From: Chromera velia | Taxonomy: Eukaryota > Sar > Chromeraceae | Length of the DNA: 40,625 nt | Direction: 5' to 3' | NCBI GenBank assembly: GCA_018398765.1 | Contig: JAHBMJ010002260.1 | Span: forward strand, 64,001-104,625 | In this document: positions 1-11,348 of the stretch, in pieces | Layout: each line of letters begins with the position of its first letter | How positions within the stretch are numbered: position 1 is the first letter of the stretch | Made by a program: the position numbers and the translations under genes | Notes under the pieces: model-generated | What the model was told of the DNA's origin: nothing | The model's database searches: none | What the model saw: only the letters and a program-made list of their open reading frames with translations

Positions 1-174
1 CACAGTGATATGCCCTGTGTGGGGCTCAAAAGCGGCAATGGAAGAGAAGGTAGTCCCAAGGTCGATCCCGACAATAGATGGTTTAGGAGGGGGCGGTCTG
101 AAGCAGTAGGCCAAGATGAGAATCGGCACTGCAAAGAAAAGCACCGGAACCCCTCCAATAGTGAAGTTCAGCAT
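1..174 (-). CDS. HSPA13: HSPA13/STCH-like membrane-anchored Hsp70 (5' end only)
   Basis: This is the first 58 codons of a minus-strand gene that leaves the window at base 1. The start codon is at 174-172. Residues 4-25 form a hydrophobic segment (FTIGGVPVLFFAVPILILAY), followed by a short proline linker (RPPPPKP) and then IVGIDLGTTFSSIAAFEP, the phosphate-1 loop of the Hsp70 actin-like ATPase. A signal-anchor or signal peptide placed directly before the ATPase core, with no long leader, is the layout of HSPA13/STCH, the microsomal Hsp70 relative that has an ATPase domain but no substrate-binding domain. The rest of the protein is outside the window, so absence of a substrate-binding domain cannot be checked. 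An ER BiP-type Hsp70 is the main alternative. No donor site is evident before the edge. Confidence 0.75.
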   Translation of the reverse strand, partial: MLNFTIGGVPVLFFAVPILILAYCFRPPPPKPSIVGIDLGTTFSSIAAFEPHTGHITV

Positions 175-900
175 ATCTGCTGCTTTTAGTACCTTCTGGG
201 ATTATGAAGGAGAGAGAGAGGTGAGCGGGTCACACCTCCTCTTGCTTTGAGAACTAACAACACCAACCCCGCTCGCTCACCAACTGAGTGCTTAACCCTC
301 TAAAAACCGAAATCACATCCATCAAGGGCATGCGGACGACTTTCTCGCGCAGTCACTTCTCCCCAAGGCACTTCTTTTTCACGATTCCTGCTGTTCAGTG
401 TGGAGACTTCGGGTGGAGACGGCATTTGAAGCTGCATGATCGACCCGATTCTGCCACTTCAACAAAGCCGAATAGCGCATGCGAACGGCTCAACCCCATT
501 TCCGGGGCCCCGGCCATGAGTTTTCAGAGTGCGCGGCCTTGAAAAAAAAGAAAGGAGTCGGAGACGCAATGAAATTGTGTCCGAGAAACGATGAGAAACG
601 TGAATATCTGAGTGCAAAAGTCAGGCACAATCTGACGACAGAGAACCTCGTCTGCAGTTTCCACTCCTCCGGAAAAGTGATTGACTTGTGAAGATTGTGC
701 ACCATTGATTCGATTTCGGGTGTGGTATCAATGTTGTTCACATGTCCTTTGTGTGTCGGCTCGTCGCTTCTTTTTCTGTTTCGTTAGGTTGTACAGACAA
801 GGCAACTGCAAATCTGTTCGTCGTCCGCGCCTAACTTGCTTCTTCTTGTGTCAACCACCTGACAGCTAGCGGGGGATCTGTGTGATCTAGGGTTCCCTGA
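175..900. promoter_or_regulatory. divergent intergenic region (probable bidirectional promoter)
   Basis: These 726 bases separate the start codons of the minus-strand Hsp70-like gene and the plus-strand DIS3L2 gene. They must hold both 5' UTRs and promoters. I see no clear TATA box or other motif. Short reading frames here show no family resemblance. An in-frame TGA at 898-900 directly precedes the ATG at 901, which fixes that ATG as the earliest start on this exon. Confidence 0.45.
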
Positions 901-3900
901 ATGCACCGCCGGGGAGGAGGAGGTCACCATGGACCATCACCCAACCAGGGGGGGGTGATCGTTGGTGAAAAACGGCGAGTGGACGGAGGGGGGGCGCATC
1001 GTGGGCACCGGGCAAGTGGTGGCAGGAATGGTCATGGCGGGCACGGCCACGGCCACCATCATCACCACGTCCACGCTATGCACTCACGTGGGCAGCATCG
1101 ACAGTCCCATCAGAGCCAAAGAGGGGGGGGGGAAAGGCGTTCTGACGGTGCGCCTTTTGAGCCTTATATAACTCCGCAGCAAGCGCGAGACGGAGTCAAT
1201 CTTGGTTTGTACCGCAGAGGCGTTTTGCGTGCTGCAGATGACAAGCAAGCATACGTTCCTGTGAAGGCGGAAGGGTTCAATGACATCTTGATTGACGGAA
1301 AGAGAGACAGAAACCGTGCGTTTCACGGTGACACAGTCGTCGTTGCTCTCTATCCGCGATCGGAGTGGAAGAAAAAAGAGAACGCGTATTCAAAGAACAT
1401 GGAGCAGTTGTGGAAGCAGATTAAAGAGGACGAAGCAGTAGATGAGGCTGAGAAAGAAGATTCTTGGAACAAAGCGCAAGCATCTTTTAAAAACACAGCA
1501 ACCAGTGAGTCGACAGAAAGAAAAGACAGATGGATCCCTTGCCCCCTTACACAGAAATCGAGGGTTGGGTCAGATTTCCTTCTTTCCCTCACCACTTGGT
1601 CCTATTTCCTCCATCAGGGCAAACTCTGCTTTCTTCTCTCCCTTCATCTTGGAATTTCTGCTCCCTCACAGAAAACTACACACACACACACACGCACGGG
1701 ATCACATGAATGCGCTCTCAGATGCGCAAAGACATAGGGGAGGACAAAGAGAAACACACACACCGTCATGCATGTGCAGACAAGGAACACTGCAGAATGG
1801 ATGTGCACCTGCATACCTTGCTCTTACTCCTGCCCTCCCTTTTCTTTTCTTCTTTCAACCAGCACTGTTTTCTTCTCTCTCAGCTCTCTGCTCTCTGTAT
1901 GTGCAGATGTTGAGTACCACCCCACTGGGAGAGTTGTGTTTGTGGAACAGCCGAAGGGATCCTCGAGAGTCCACTTAGCGACTCTGTGCGCGAACAGAAA
2001 TTTGGATAACGACGCGGCAGACGTGTCGAAGGATTCCAGAGTGATTGTGAAGAATAACAAAGAGGCTTTTGTTCGAGCCATGCCAGTTGGTCAGTCAGTC
2101 AGTCAGTCTGCGCTTCATTCTTTCAGTCATTTGAAGCGATCGACTGCGTCATCAGCTCAGCTTCCGTTCCGTTCCTGAATTGCATTTCATTTCATTTCCC
2201 TTTCCGAGTTCTCTTAGTTGTTGGTCTCTGCCTTCTCCGCTTTTCAATTTCTCCCGGTTTCGTTTCGTTTTGTTTCTGTTTTCTTTCCTCTCTAAATTCT
2301 TGGCTTCTCCGTGAACTGATTTGTCTTTGCTTCCTCTTCGAACTTTCCGTTTTGACTCCGAGGAATTCCTCGTCATTCCCTTTTTGTGTTTGTTCCTTCC
2401 GTTCGTGTGTTGATTGCAGATAAAAAGATCCCGTGGATTCTGATTCCCTTAGAGAACGTTTTGCATTTTATTCCAGATCTTTTTGATCCTGACACCCGGC
2501 GGGAAACGATAGAAGAGATAGAGGGACCGTCGGTCGTGCCCTCAGGGGTGGTTCCTGATGACGGGGGCCTCTTGTTGGGGAAGGTGGTGGGCCCTGCCGA
2601 CCCAAGCATTCCCTGGGGTGTGATCAACAACATGACCATCTTTCCTGTGCGCATTTCCTCGTGGGGGGAGAAGAGCCAGCTGCCTGCAGGGGTCCTCGAT
2701 GGTCCCTCAGTCGGAGACGCGGGGCAGCCAGACGTGGAGGCACACATCGCTCTCTGCAACAATGAACTTGAGGTCGGTCTTTCTTTGACGTGTTTGGGAG
2801 TGTAAATCGCCGTGCTTTCACTTCATACATGAGGCCGGTCTGTTGCGGGAGCCAGAAAGAAGCCGTCGTGTGTTCAACAGTCGAAGGCGGAGAGGTTGAA
2901 GGCGATCTGTGAAGAGTCAAACAGAAGAGAGAGAAGAGAGCAATGGGTGGACGGCGATTTTGCGAAGACGCAATTGCGGAGGAGGTTTTTGTTTGTCTGT
3001 TGATGGCGAGATTTTGAAAAACTCTCTGCCTGTATTTTGTCCGCTCCTTTCTTTCCACCGTCTGTCAGTCCGTCTCTCTACCCCACAGTTCTTTCCTTTT
3101 TTCCTCTCTCTTGTCTGTTGCGCAACACATGCAGATGCACGAGGCCGAGCTTCCTCCTGAATGCCAAGAAGAGGCAGAGCGGATCGTGAAGAAGGCCAGA
3201 GAGACCCACGAGGAAGAGTGCAGGAAGAGGGTGGACCTCAGGAACGTCCGCATTATGACCATAGACCCCGCAACGGCGAGGGACCTAGATGACGCTATCC
3301 ATGTGATCGTTATAGAACCGCAAACTCCGGGCGGAGAGGTGGAATTTGAGGTGCGTGCGTGCGTGTGTCTTCGTTTTCGTTTGCCTTTGCTTTGTTGGGG
3401 ACCGGCATAGGGGTTGACCGTTCAAGGATTGAGGGCAGGTTCAAGCTTCTGCCTGCCTGCCTGTCTGCAGGCCTGCTTCTTTGCGTTTCTTCTAGGCTGG
3501 TTGTCAGTCAACTCCTTGTCGTCATGTTCTCTGGATACAGATGGGAAGGAGCGGACACTCAAATGATGCATGCACCTAGCGCAGTCAGTACGTGCATGCA
3601 TCCATCGATGAGTGCAGTGAGTGCGGGAACGCGCCTGCCTTAGTGGTTCGACGAGAGGCTTAATAAATTGAATGGATGGACGAGGGAAGAAACAAACAAC
3701 TGTGTATATGAATACGCAATTGCAGATTGGTGTCCACATCGCGGATGTCTCGCATTTTGTTGAGAAGGGCGGACCGATCGACACCAACGCAAAAGAAAGG
3801 TGCACCACGGTGTACATGACCCACAAGGCCTTCCACATGCTGCCCAGACAGCTCTGTGCAGACTTGTGCTCGTTGAATCCGAACGAAGACAAGCTTGCCT

Positions 3901-4215
3901 ACTCAGCTGTGTTCCGACTGAAGGCCGACGGTGAACTTTCGGATTCTTTCAGGCCCCGGTTCTTCCGATCAGTGATTCGAACATGCTGCAGGTCTGTCTG
4001 TCTGTCTGTCTGCTGGTCTTTGTTTGCCTCTGTTTGTGGTCTGTGTGAGGGTCTTTTTCTGCTTCGATTGGACTTGTTGCTTTCTTTTTCTCGGATGGAT
4101 TTCCGTTCATCCTCCCGACGGCGCTTACCCACTTGCCTGTTTGTTTTTTTATTCCTCGATCTCGACTTGCCGAGGTCCACTCGCATTCATCCCTCCCTTT
4201 TGTGTCTCTCAGCCG

Positions 4216-4291
<76 letters not shown>

Positions 4292-5461
4292 TGTGTGTGT
4301 GTGTGTGTGTGTGAAGAAATCAAGGGAGAAGAAGAAGCTGTCAGTCTGTCTGTGTGTTTCTGTATCTTTCGGCGTGCGTCTGCGACTGAGAGAATGAAGG
4401 CCCACCTCATGCTAATTGTACCTCCAAGAAGTCAAAAGAAGGATGGGTGCATTGCATTTATCAATAATGTTTTGCTCATCTGCTGCACGCCCGCAGATGG
4501 AACTACGACGAGGTCCAGAAGGTCCTCGACAACGAGGACTTCCCAGAAGAGCTGCGGCCCCAAGTGACTGGGGGGCACATTTGGGAGGACGCTTGTGCGG
4601 ATCTGTTCAACCTGGAGTGCCTCACTCAGAGGATCCGGCAAAAACGATTTGACGTCAGTACAGGAAGACAGAAAGATATGTTTATGATTTTCTTGTTTTT
4701 TTTCATTTTTTTGCATTGTTTGTTGCGGTGACCGTCCTTTTTTTACTTTCTTTTTCTGCATGGCCCTTGACCACACGAAAAGTGAGACTGTTCATCCGCT
4801 CCGTCGCGTGTTCTTTTCTTGGCCTCACTTCTCATTCGTGATCGTCCGTCTGTTCGTCGAATGGGATTTCTCCTTGAACGAAGTTGTGCCTTAATGGGAT
4901 TTCTCCTTGAACGAGGTTGTGCCTTTTGCTGTATCTGTGTGCATTCACGCATATGCTGAACGAGATCATTGAGACTGTGTGTTACTTTGTCCATGTACGT
5001 GAGTGAGTGAGTGAGGGAGTCTACGTCTGAGTGTATGAAAACACCTGTAAATTCATTTCCCTTTTCCTGTCGGTGTCGTTCCAACAAACCGAACAAACGA
5101 ATGCAGCACGGATCTTTGGCTCTTCACAAGACGAAGCTCCGTTTCCAGTGCGAGAGCGAGACGAACATGCCGAGGGGTGTGGGGTATGAATCCCATTCCT
5201 CTTCCCATGAATTGATCGAGGAGCTGATGCTTCTGGCCAACCAGCTGGTCGCAAGGAAGTGCAGAGACAGCGCGGTGTCACGCTGTGCTGTGCTGAGAAG
5301 ACATCCCTCGCCGGACGAAAAGCAGCTCGACGAACTCGACCAGTTCTTGAATGACCTGAAGATTGAACACGACTTTTCGACAGCCAAAACCGTTTACGCC
5401 TCCCTGAGAGGCATTTGGGAGAAGTACGGGTATTTGACTGCGCAGGTCAGAAGGGAGAGAC

Positions 5462-5498
<37 letters not shown>

Positions 5499-5552
5499 AG
5501 AGAGAGAGAGAGAGAGGCAGACAGACAGACAGACAGACAAAGAGACAGACAG

Positions 5553-5601
<49 letters not shown>

Positions 5602-5616
5602 GAAAGAGACAGACAG

Positions 5617-5654
<38 letters not shown>

Positions 5655-8309
5655 GATGGAGTGCCACAGACACACAGACATGAGGGCATGCAGGAGTGCA
5701 TACAGAGAAAGAAGTGAACGACAGAGAGCAACTGCAACTGGAAGGAAATGACATGGAGGATCGGGGGATCGACTGGACTGTCTCCCTCCCCTTCGTGCCT
5801 GCCTGCCACACGTTTTTCATCTTCCTTCAGCCAATCCGGAAAAAAAAGGAACATCATCTTGGATGTGAAGGACGACAGAGTGAATTCCTCTCACTTACCT
5901 CACTCCGGTGTGTGTGCATGCATGGATCAGCATGCAATGACGACTGGTCCGTGCCGTGTCGCGCAAAGGATCGATGGTCTCACCCCCTGACTCTTCTGCA
6001 AAAAAGAACTCTCCGTAGATACGTTTTTCGCACAGTGATTCGACGACCTGTGGCACTAACCAACCTTCCTTCTTTCTCTTCTCCTTCTGGCTTGCTTTCT
6101 CTGTTATCTGTGTGCAGTGTGTCGAGAGACTTTTGATGAAGCCGATGCGGCCGGCTGAGTACTTCACTCCTGCAGAGCCCGATAAGACAAAGCTCCACAC
6201 GCACGAGCACTACGCCCTCTCTTTTGACATCTACACTCATTTCACCTCGCCCATTCGAAGGTCAGACAGCGGATCGGTCGAAAGGGCAATGAACAGCCTT
6301 CGTTTCTTTCAGTCTCCTGCTGATGCAACTGTGTGGATTTTTTTGGGGGAGGGGGGGTTCCCATGCCGTCCTTACCCTCACGTGTGGTGCGTGCCTTTTC
6401 GGTGTCACTTTCCTCCGAAAAAGGGAAGGGAAGATGCGGTTTTTGAATCGTTCTTCGGGAAAGAGAGCGAGGATTTGTGCTCTGTGAGTTTGCCTGCGTG
6501 ACAAATCAATGGTGGCGCACTTGTGATTCTTTCTTTCTGCAGGTACGCGGACGTGATGGTGCACCGCACTCTCACGGCCGTCTTAGAGCTTGAAGCGAAG
6601 GGGGTCTTCAAAGAGGTCCAAGCATCCGATGAGGATGGGGAGGAGGCGGAAGATGACTTTGGGGTTGTGAACATGGATGGGAATGTGAGTCCCGCAGAGT
6701 ATGGGCTGGATTTGGTGGAGCAGGAGTTGATCTTGGAGTGTCAATTGTGCAACGAGAAGAAGTTGGCCTCTAAGAGAGCTCAGGAGGACTGCGATCGTTC
6801 GTTCTTCTGCATGTATCTGCGAGAGCTCCCGGCAGACAATCCATGCACTGCGGTGGCAGCTGTGCTTGTCATCCAAGACAAGTCGTGCCTCGTCCACGTG
6901 CCGCAGCTTGGGTTGGAGGCACGCATCACTTATGAACTAGACCCGAGAAAGATTCGGGCAGGGACGTATCAGGAGAAACCAGGGGAGGGCGGGGGGGCCA
7001 AGAGTAAGGCAGTCGACTCTCGCCACTCTGCCAATAAGATCTACCCCAAGTTCAAGGGCATCCCCAAGTGGCCGCTGTCCATCAAACACGTAGACAGGTC
7101 AGGCGGGATGGGATGGGATGGGATGGGCAGTGCTTTTGTCGTTGGATTGTGGACATATGCAAAGATGTTGCTGCACCATTCGTCCTTTTTTTTTCTTCTG
7201 CGGTGGAATTCGCGGAATGTTAATTGATCTCCCTGTCTGTCACTTTTTCCATGGCTTTGGGGGTGTTCATATTTACTTACTCGGTTCCAATCTTCCTGCC
7301 CCCTTCCCTTTTCTTTTCTGTTGTTCTCTCTCTCTTCATTCTGCAGGGCTGCCGTGGAAGCTGAGTGGGAGATTCCCGAAGAGTACAGGCGAGGGAAGGC
7401 CAAGACGATGACGCAGAAGGTGAAACTCTTCAGCCCCGTTCCCGTGTACGTTCTCCCGACCCAGGAGGTCCCCATCAAGTACGTCCTCACCATGGTCCCC
7501 CCCTACACGCAGCTGTACAAGGACCTGCTCAGAGGAGACGGAACGGAGGGGAAGAAGGCAGTAGAGCTGGCCAAAATTGCTGCAGGAAGTCAGTAGGGAA
7601 TGACTTGAGAGGTCCATGATTTCAGGGTGGTGGGCTTTACGCCGTCGGTGACTGAGTGGTGTTTCCCCTCGTCTTTCAGTACACCCCCGTGATGATGTTG
7701 CAGGATCACCTCACTCTCTCCATCATTTGTCTCCCTCTTTTGTTCCTTTTCTGTTGTCGGTCTTTGCCTGCCACTCTTCCACGACAACGTGCAGAACGTG
7801 AGAGCAACTTTCGACTTCGTGATGCCCCGCTCTCCATGTGCAGCTGCGAATTTAATTTTCCTCTCCTCTCCTCTGCCCCTGCGCCCTTGTTGTTTGTGTC
7901 TGCAGAAGCCGACCTCCCTCAGTTCATGCAAGAGATGCTCCCAACGGTCCCCGAACTGACGCCAAACGAGCCAGCGGGGCAGCCAGCGGCGAGAATTGAT
8001 CTCGACGTCGCCAAGAGATTCATCGACCACTATACCTCCAACCCTCCTGCTGCAAGTGGGGCGTGGGGGGCGACACAGGAAGGGCAGGGGGCCCCTCCTG
8101 TGTGGGGGGCAGCTGGGGCTCCTGGTCCGTCTTCTTCTGCTTCCGCTTCTTCTGCGGGGGCTCCGAACGGGAATGTTGGGATGGGTGGTGGGATTGTTGG
8201 GGAGAATGGGGCAGGTGGGGGTGCGTCGGGATCGGGGCAGGCTGGAGGAGGGGGTGGTGGCAGTGATGCGCAGGTGAATGCCATCCTGAATCGCATCCTG
8301 GGTAGGTAG
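901..8309 (+). CDS. DIS3L2: DIS3L2-like 3'-5' exoribonuclease (RNase II/RNB family), 11 exons
   Basis: Exons: 901-1504, 1907-2089, 2420-2772, 3135-3350, 3726-3991, 4497-4653, 5107-5445, 6118-6260, 6543-7097, 7347-7588, 7906-8309. They sum to 3462 nt (1153 aa) with every junction phase-consistent. The protein opens with a Gly/His/Arg-rich tail (HGHGHHHHH), then a cold-shock-type region (FEPYITPQQARDGVNLG; DILIDGKRDRNRAFHGD). The RNB domain runs from about residue 410 to 765 with the metal-binding aspartates D424, D430, D432 and D433 (TIDPATARDLDDAI), IGVHIADVSHFV, and YTHFTSPIRRYADVMVHR. An S1-like region (VLVIQDKSCLVHVPQLGLEARI) follows, then a Gly/Ala-rich tail of about 130 residues. There is no PIN domain, which separates it from DIS3/Rrp44; DIS3L is a weaker alternative. 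Family members degrade (often uridylated) RNA in the cytoplasm without the exosome. All active-site residues I can identify are present. The final exon is the least certain, because reading through the last intron meets TAG at 7594-7596. Confidence 0.9.
4215..4312. repeat. (CT)n(GT)n(GA)n(GT)n compound microsatellite in a DIS3L2 intron
   Basis: A (CT)15 run at 4215-4244 is followed by (GT)8, an almost pure (GA)15 run at 4261-4290 and (GT)11 to 4312. The CT and GA blocks are complementary, so the transcript could fold into a roughly 30-bp stem with a GU loop. Confidence 0.95.
4860..4925. repeat. 33-bp tandem duplication in a DIS3L2 intron
   Basis: Two adjacent 33-bp units at 4860-4892 and 4893-4925 differ at one position (gaacgaag versus gaacgagg). 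They lie inside the intron between 4653 and 5107, so the coding sequence is unaffected. Confidence 0.95.
5463..5651. repeat. (CA)n / (GA)n / (GACA)n microsatellite in a DIS3L2 intron
   Basis: A (CA) run is followed by alternating (GA)n and (CAGA)n blocks that recur twice in the same order. It begins about 15 bases after the donor at 5446. The long open frames on both strands here are products of the repeat. Confidence 0.95.
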
Positions 8310-9096
8310 GGGTCGGGGTAGTGGTGAGAAAGGGGAGAGAGGAAACACAGAGGGACAGAGGTTAGAACCACACAGAGACAGATGCAGAGAGAGAGGGACA
8401 GAGAAGACAACTGGATGTGGTAAATGCTGGATTTCTTTCTTGAGGGAGACTGCAGTCGAAAATGCGGTTTCTATCAAGTTTCCAGCAGACAGAAGCTCCT
8501 CTCTCATGCCGAGGGCGCTACCGGCGTCGCCTGCCATCAGAAGGCCCTCTCCCACCTCCTTTCGAGACACATATAAACATATCTAAAAGCTTGAAAAGCA
8601 TCCTTGGTGGCTCTTCTTTTCTGCTTTGTCCCTCCCGCTCTCTTTGACTGAGTTTGTAGTCTTATCGCCACTTTCTCCCGGTTAGTGGATTTGCTGGTTC
8701 GTTCTCGTCAGGCCACTGACTGTGGTTTGCCGTCTATCTGTTCGTCCGTCCAGATCTAGGTCTAGATCAACTGTGAACATTCGCATCCATGCAGACCGCA
8801 TTGGATGCCGGGAGGAAAGGGGACAGTGGGATCAAGGCCTCGTCTTTCCTTATACTATCTTATACTTTAATAATACTTAGCAGTTTCGCATCACAGTGCA
8901 GTCTATAGCCAGAACTAAACTGCGAGTGTAGTACCGTTCAATGTGATTCATATTATGTGACAACGTTTTCAGTGCCAGATCGATGAATCATTGTGATGAC
9001 TCAACTGTAATAGTCTAATAGATTGATCTAGCGTGTCTTATACACTAGTGGTCTTTTTATATTTGTTATAATCTGTTATAATCTAGGTTATATTCT
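8310..9096. other. DIS3L2 3' flank passing into an AT-rich island
   Basis: I see no gene. The composition changes near 8850 from mixed sequence to strongly AT-rich DNA full of ctag/tagatc-type words. It contains a short direct repeat of ttataatctg at about 9065-9085, just left of the inverted-repeat element. Confidence 0.5.
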
Positions 9097-10115
9097 CTAG
9101 GGGTGGTTTCTATATATACATATATATTATATTTTCTTTCTAATGAATATATATATATATATATATATATAATGAATACTTGGTTGGGATTGATGAATAG
9201 TTTCTGGAATTGAACTAAGCTCAGACCGTATGCCGCCTCCTACCACACACACAGAGTAGAAAGGTAACTTGGCATAGGTAGGTAGGAAACTCAGGAGGAA
9301 AACTTGTGATTTAAAAAGCTATATATATATATAAACAAAAATTTATGATGGTTCACCTTCTTATTTTCTCTGCATCTTTGAATGATCTTTCATCTCTAGC
9401 TTTCATCTATAAGTCTAGATATAAAGTGAAATCGAAAGCTAGGTCTAGAGGCTAGAGCTAAGTCTAAAACATAGGAGTGAAACTCAGTGAAACTCTAACC
9501 TCTAGGTAAAATTAAAATTCTGTCCAGTGTTACATCACTCTGAGGCCAGTCTTTATCTCAATCAAATTCACTCTCTGTTTCAAAAGGGCGACATAACTCG
9601 GACCCTAGTAGCTCGGACCTATAAGATATGAATCCGCATCTTCTGCTAGATCTAGTGCTAGATGACCTAGATCTTCTGGTACCTCAATGTATGTAACATT
9701 TTCACATACCGCCGCAATATTTTCCATAAAAAAAGGCTCTGACCAGTCTTTTCGTTGGTGTACAGCAAAAAGAACTGTAACTCCGTCCAGTGCTTCTTTG
9801 CAAACATATTACAGAATCTGCAATTTCATGTTCTTGTTTTTCAGTATTTTTTGGTTCAATATAAACTCCTTTTGTGATGTGAATGCCCGCTGCAGACTTT
9901 AGTACATCTATGATTTCCATCTCAGGGACCTCTTAGGCTGCTTTTTGCTTACACGCTCCCCCTCTTCCGCCCCGTCCACCATGCCAGGCACGCCTACCTC
10001 TTTTGCCTCCCCTGCCTCTTTCAGTGGCTGCTACTGATAGTGCTTCAGGCATGCTTCAGGCTGAGCTGGTGCTAGAACTGGTGAGCTAGTGTCGGAGCTA
10101 AAGCTTTGTAAAGGA

Positions 10116-10153
<38 letters not shown>

Positions 10154-10205
10154 TTCATTCTGGAGAATATAATATAAAATATATAAATATAGAAACCACT
10201 CCTAG
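9097..10205. mobile_element. 1.1-kb non-autonomous DNA transposon-like element with terminal inverted repeats
   Basis: The left end at 9097-9115 (ctaggggtggtttctatat) matches the reverse complement of 10187-10205 (ctaggagtggtttctatat) at 18 of 19 positions. Similarity continues inward through AT-rich sequence. The 8 bp before the left end (tatattct) and after the right end (tataatct) differ by one base, which fits an old 8-bp target duplication. The interior is AT-rich with a TA array near 10120-10148 and no intact transposase. Short minus-strand fragments around 9700-10040 with Arg/Gly/Lys-rich translations could be remnants of an internal gene, but are too degraded to name. The ends and duplication size would suit a hAT-like or related cut-and-paste element; the superfamily is inferred. 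Confidence 0.6.
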
Positions 10206-10782
10206 TATAATCTGTTAATGTTGATTGATCTATTGATTCTTCATACTAGTTTACATGCTTGATTACATAATTAATTTAATCTGCGCTCTCTAGCGACATA
10301 ATTCGGGTTTTAATTCTATTTAATAATTTTAATTCCTAATACGTCTTTTTATTCTGAATCTAGTAATACATATTAGTATATTTGATTGATTGATTGATTG
10401 ATTGATATATATAAAAATATCTAAAAACAACTAGACAAGCTTTATTATAGGTTCTAAATGGTTTTATATAGTTTTACAAAAGATGATGCAGTGATATTGA
10501 CATCATATTGCAGTTATATCAGTTTTTTTTCAAATTGACCCGTCAGAGAACCTAAATTTCAACGTTGATTCGTCGTTCAACTAATAGGCTGAACTGAATA
10601 TGTTAGAATATGTAAGCTGATAAATTGTGATAATAGCGTAAACCCTCATTCTTGCTTATTTTTGAGCCTTTTTGCTAATTAATTCTTGTGCATGAGGGAT
10701 AGCATGTCTCGGAGTCAGTGTAACACTTAGTATTAAACACTGTAACTTACACTGTGTAAGCCTTAATTTTGTTTGTTTCAAC

Positions 10783-10904
10783 GCCGGCATAGCTCAGTGG
10801 TAGAGCGCGCACTTTCGTTGCATTGGTTTGAGGCCACCTGCAGTGGATTGTGCGTAACAAGCGCAAAGTCTACGAGGTCCCGCGTTCGAATCCCGGTGCC
10901 GGCA
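10783..10904 (+). tRNA. tRNA gene, probably tRNA-Arg(UCG), interrupted in the anticodon loop and apparently again in the variable region
   Basis: The 7-bp acceptor arms gccggca (10783-10789) and tgccggc (10897-10903) pair fully and are followed by a discriminator A. The D arm is gctc-agtggta-gagc, the A-box is tagctcagtgg, and the T loop/B-box is gttcgaatccc with one mismatch in the T stem. The anticodon stem cgcac finds its perfect partner gtgcg 37 nt downstream, implying a loop of 7 plus an intron of about 30 nt. T33 is present and 34-36 would read TCG. Between gtgcg and the normal-looking aggtc variable loop are 20 extra bases (taacaagcgcaaagtctacg). Removing both inserts leaves a standard 72-nt tRNA. 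A T run follows at once. A pseudogene is the alternative. Confidence 0.55.
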
Positions 10905-10905
10905 C

Positions 10906-10910
10906 TTTTT
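10906..10910 (+). terminator. Pol III T-run terminator of the tRNA gene
   Basis: Five T residues begin one base after the discriminator position, as expected for a tRNA transcribed by RNA polymerase III. Confidence 0.55.
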
Positions 10911-11348
10911 CATGTGGCTTTCCATGGCTGTTTTGACATTTTCTGGCATTCGCTTAAAAAAAAAATCATTCTCCCGCCAGAGTCCGTCATGCTCCATCTC
11001 AATCTCTTCATATCTCTTCGGCTGAAGAGCAGTATAGTTGCTAACCCGTTTGTGGGGCTCTTACAAAAACTACTTGATACACGCACAAACGCAGTTGCAT
11101 GTAGATGCATGCATGCATTTCGTGCATACATGGATTTACCGTCTGACCTTCTTATGCCAGTGAACTGTGCCGTTGCCACAATTCAGCTACTACGTTCAGC
11201 AAGACAAATGACCCGAGAAACAGCAAACGGTATGGACACTGTATCCACACCTGACTCGTATAAGTAAACCACATTCAGTATTTGTGTCGGTACGGCACCG
11301 TATCAGATGTGAACTTTAGCAAACTCATTCGTCTCCTTCAACAGCCTA

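Noticed and set aside
2152-2376. Charged minus-strand frame opposite a DIS3L2 intron
   Set aside because: It arises from a pyrimidine-rich intron read backwards, giving Lys/Arg/Glu-rich nonsense.
5831-5872. Possible extra DIS3L2 exon (translation near NIILDVKDDR)
   Set aside because: The flanking exons at 5445 and 6118 already join in phase and read through conserved sequence; the candidate has a weak donor.
10773-11267. 164-codon plus-strand open frame across the tRNA
   Set aside because: Its start (RHSSVVERAL..., RVRIPVP) is the well-known artefact translation of a tRNA gene's A-box and B-box regions.
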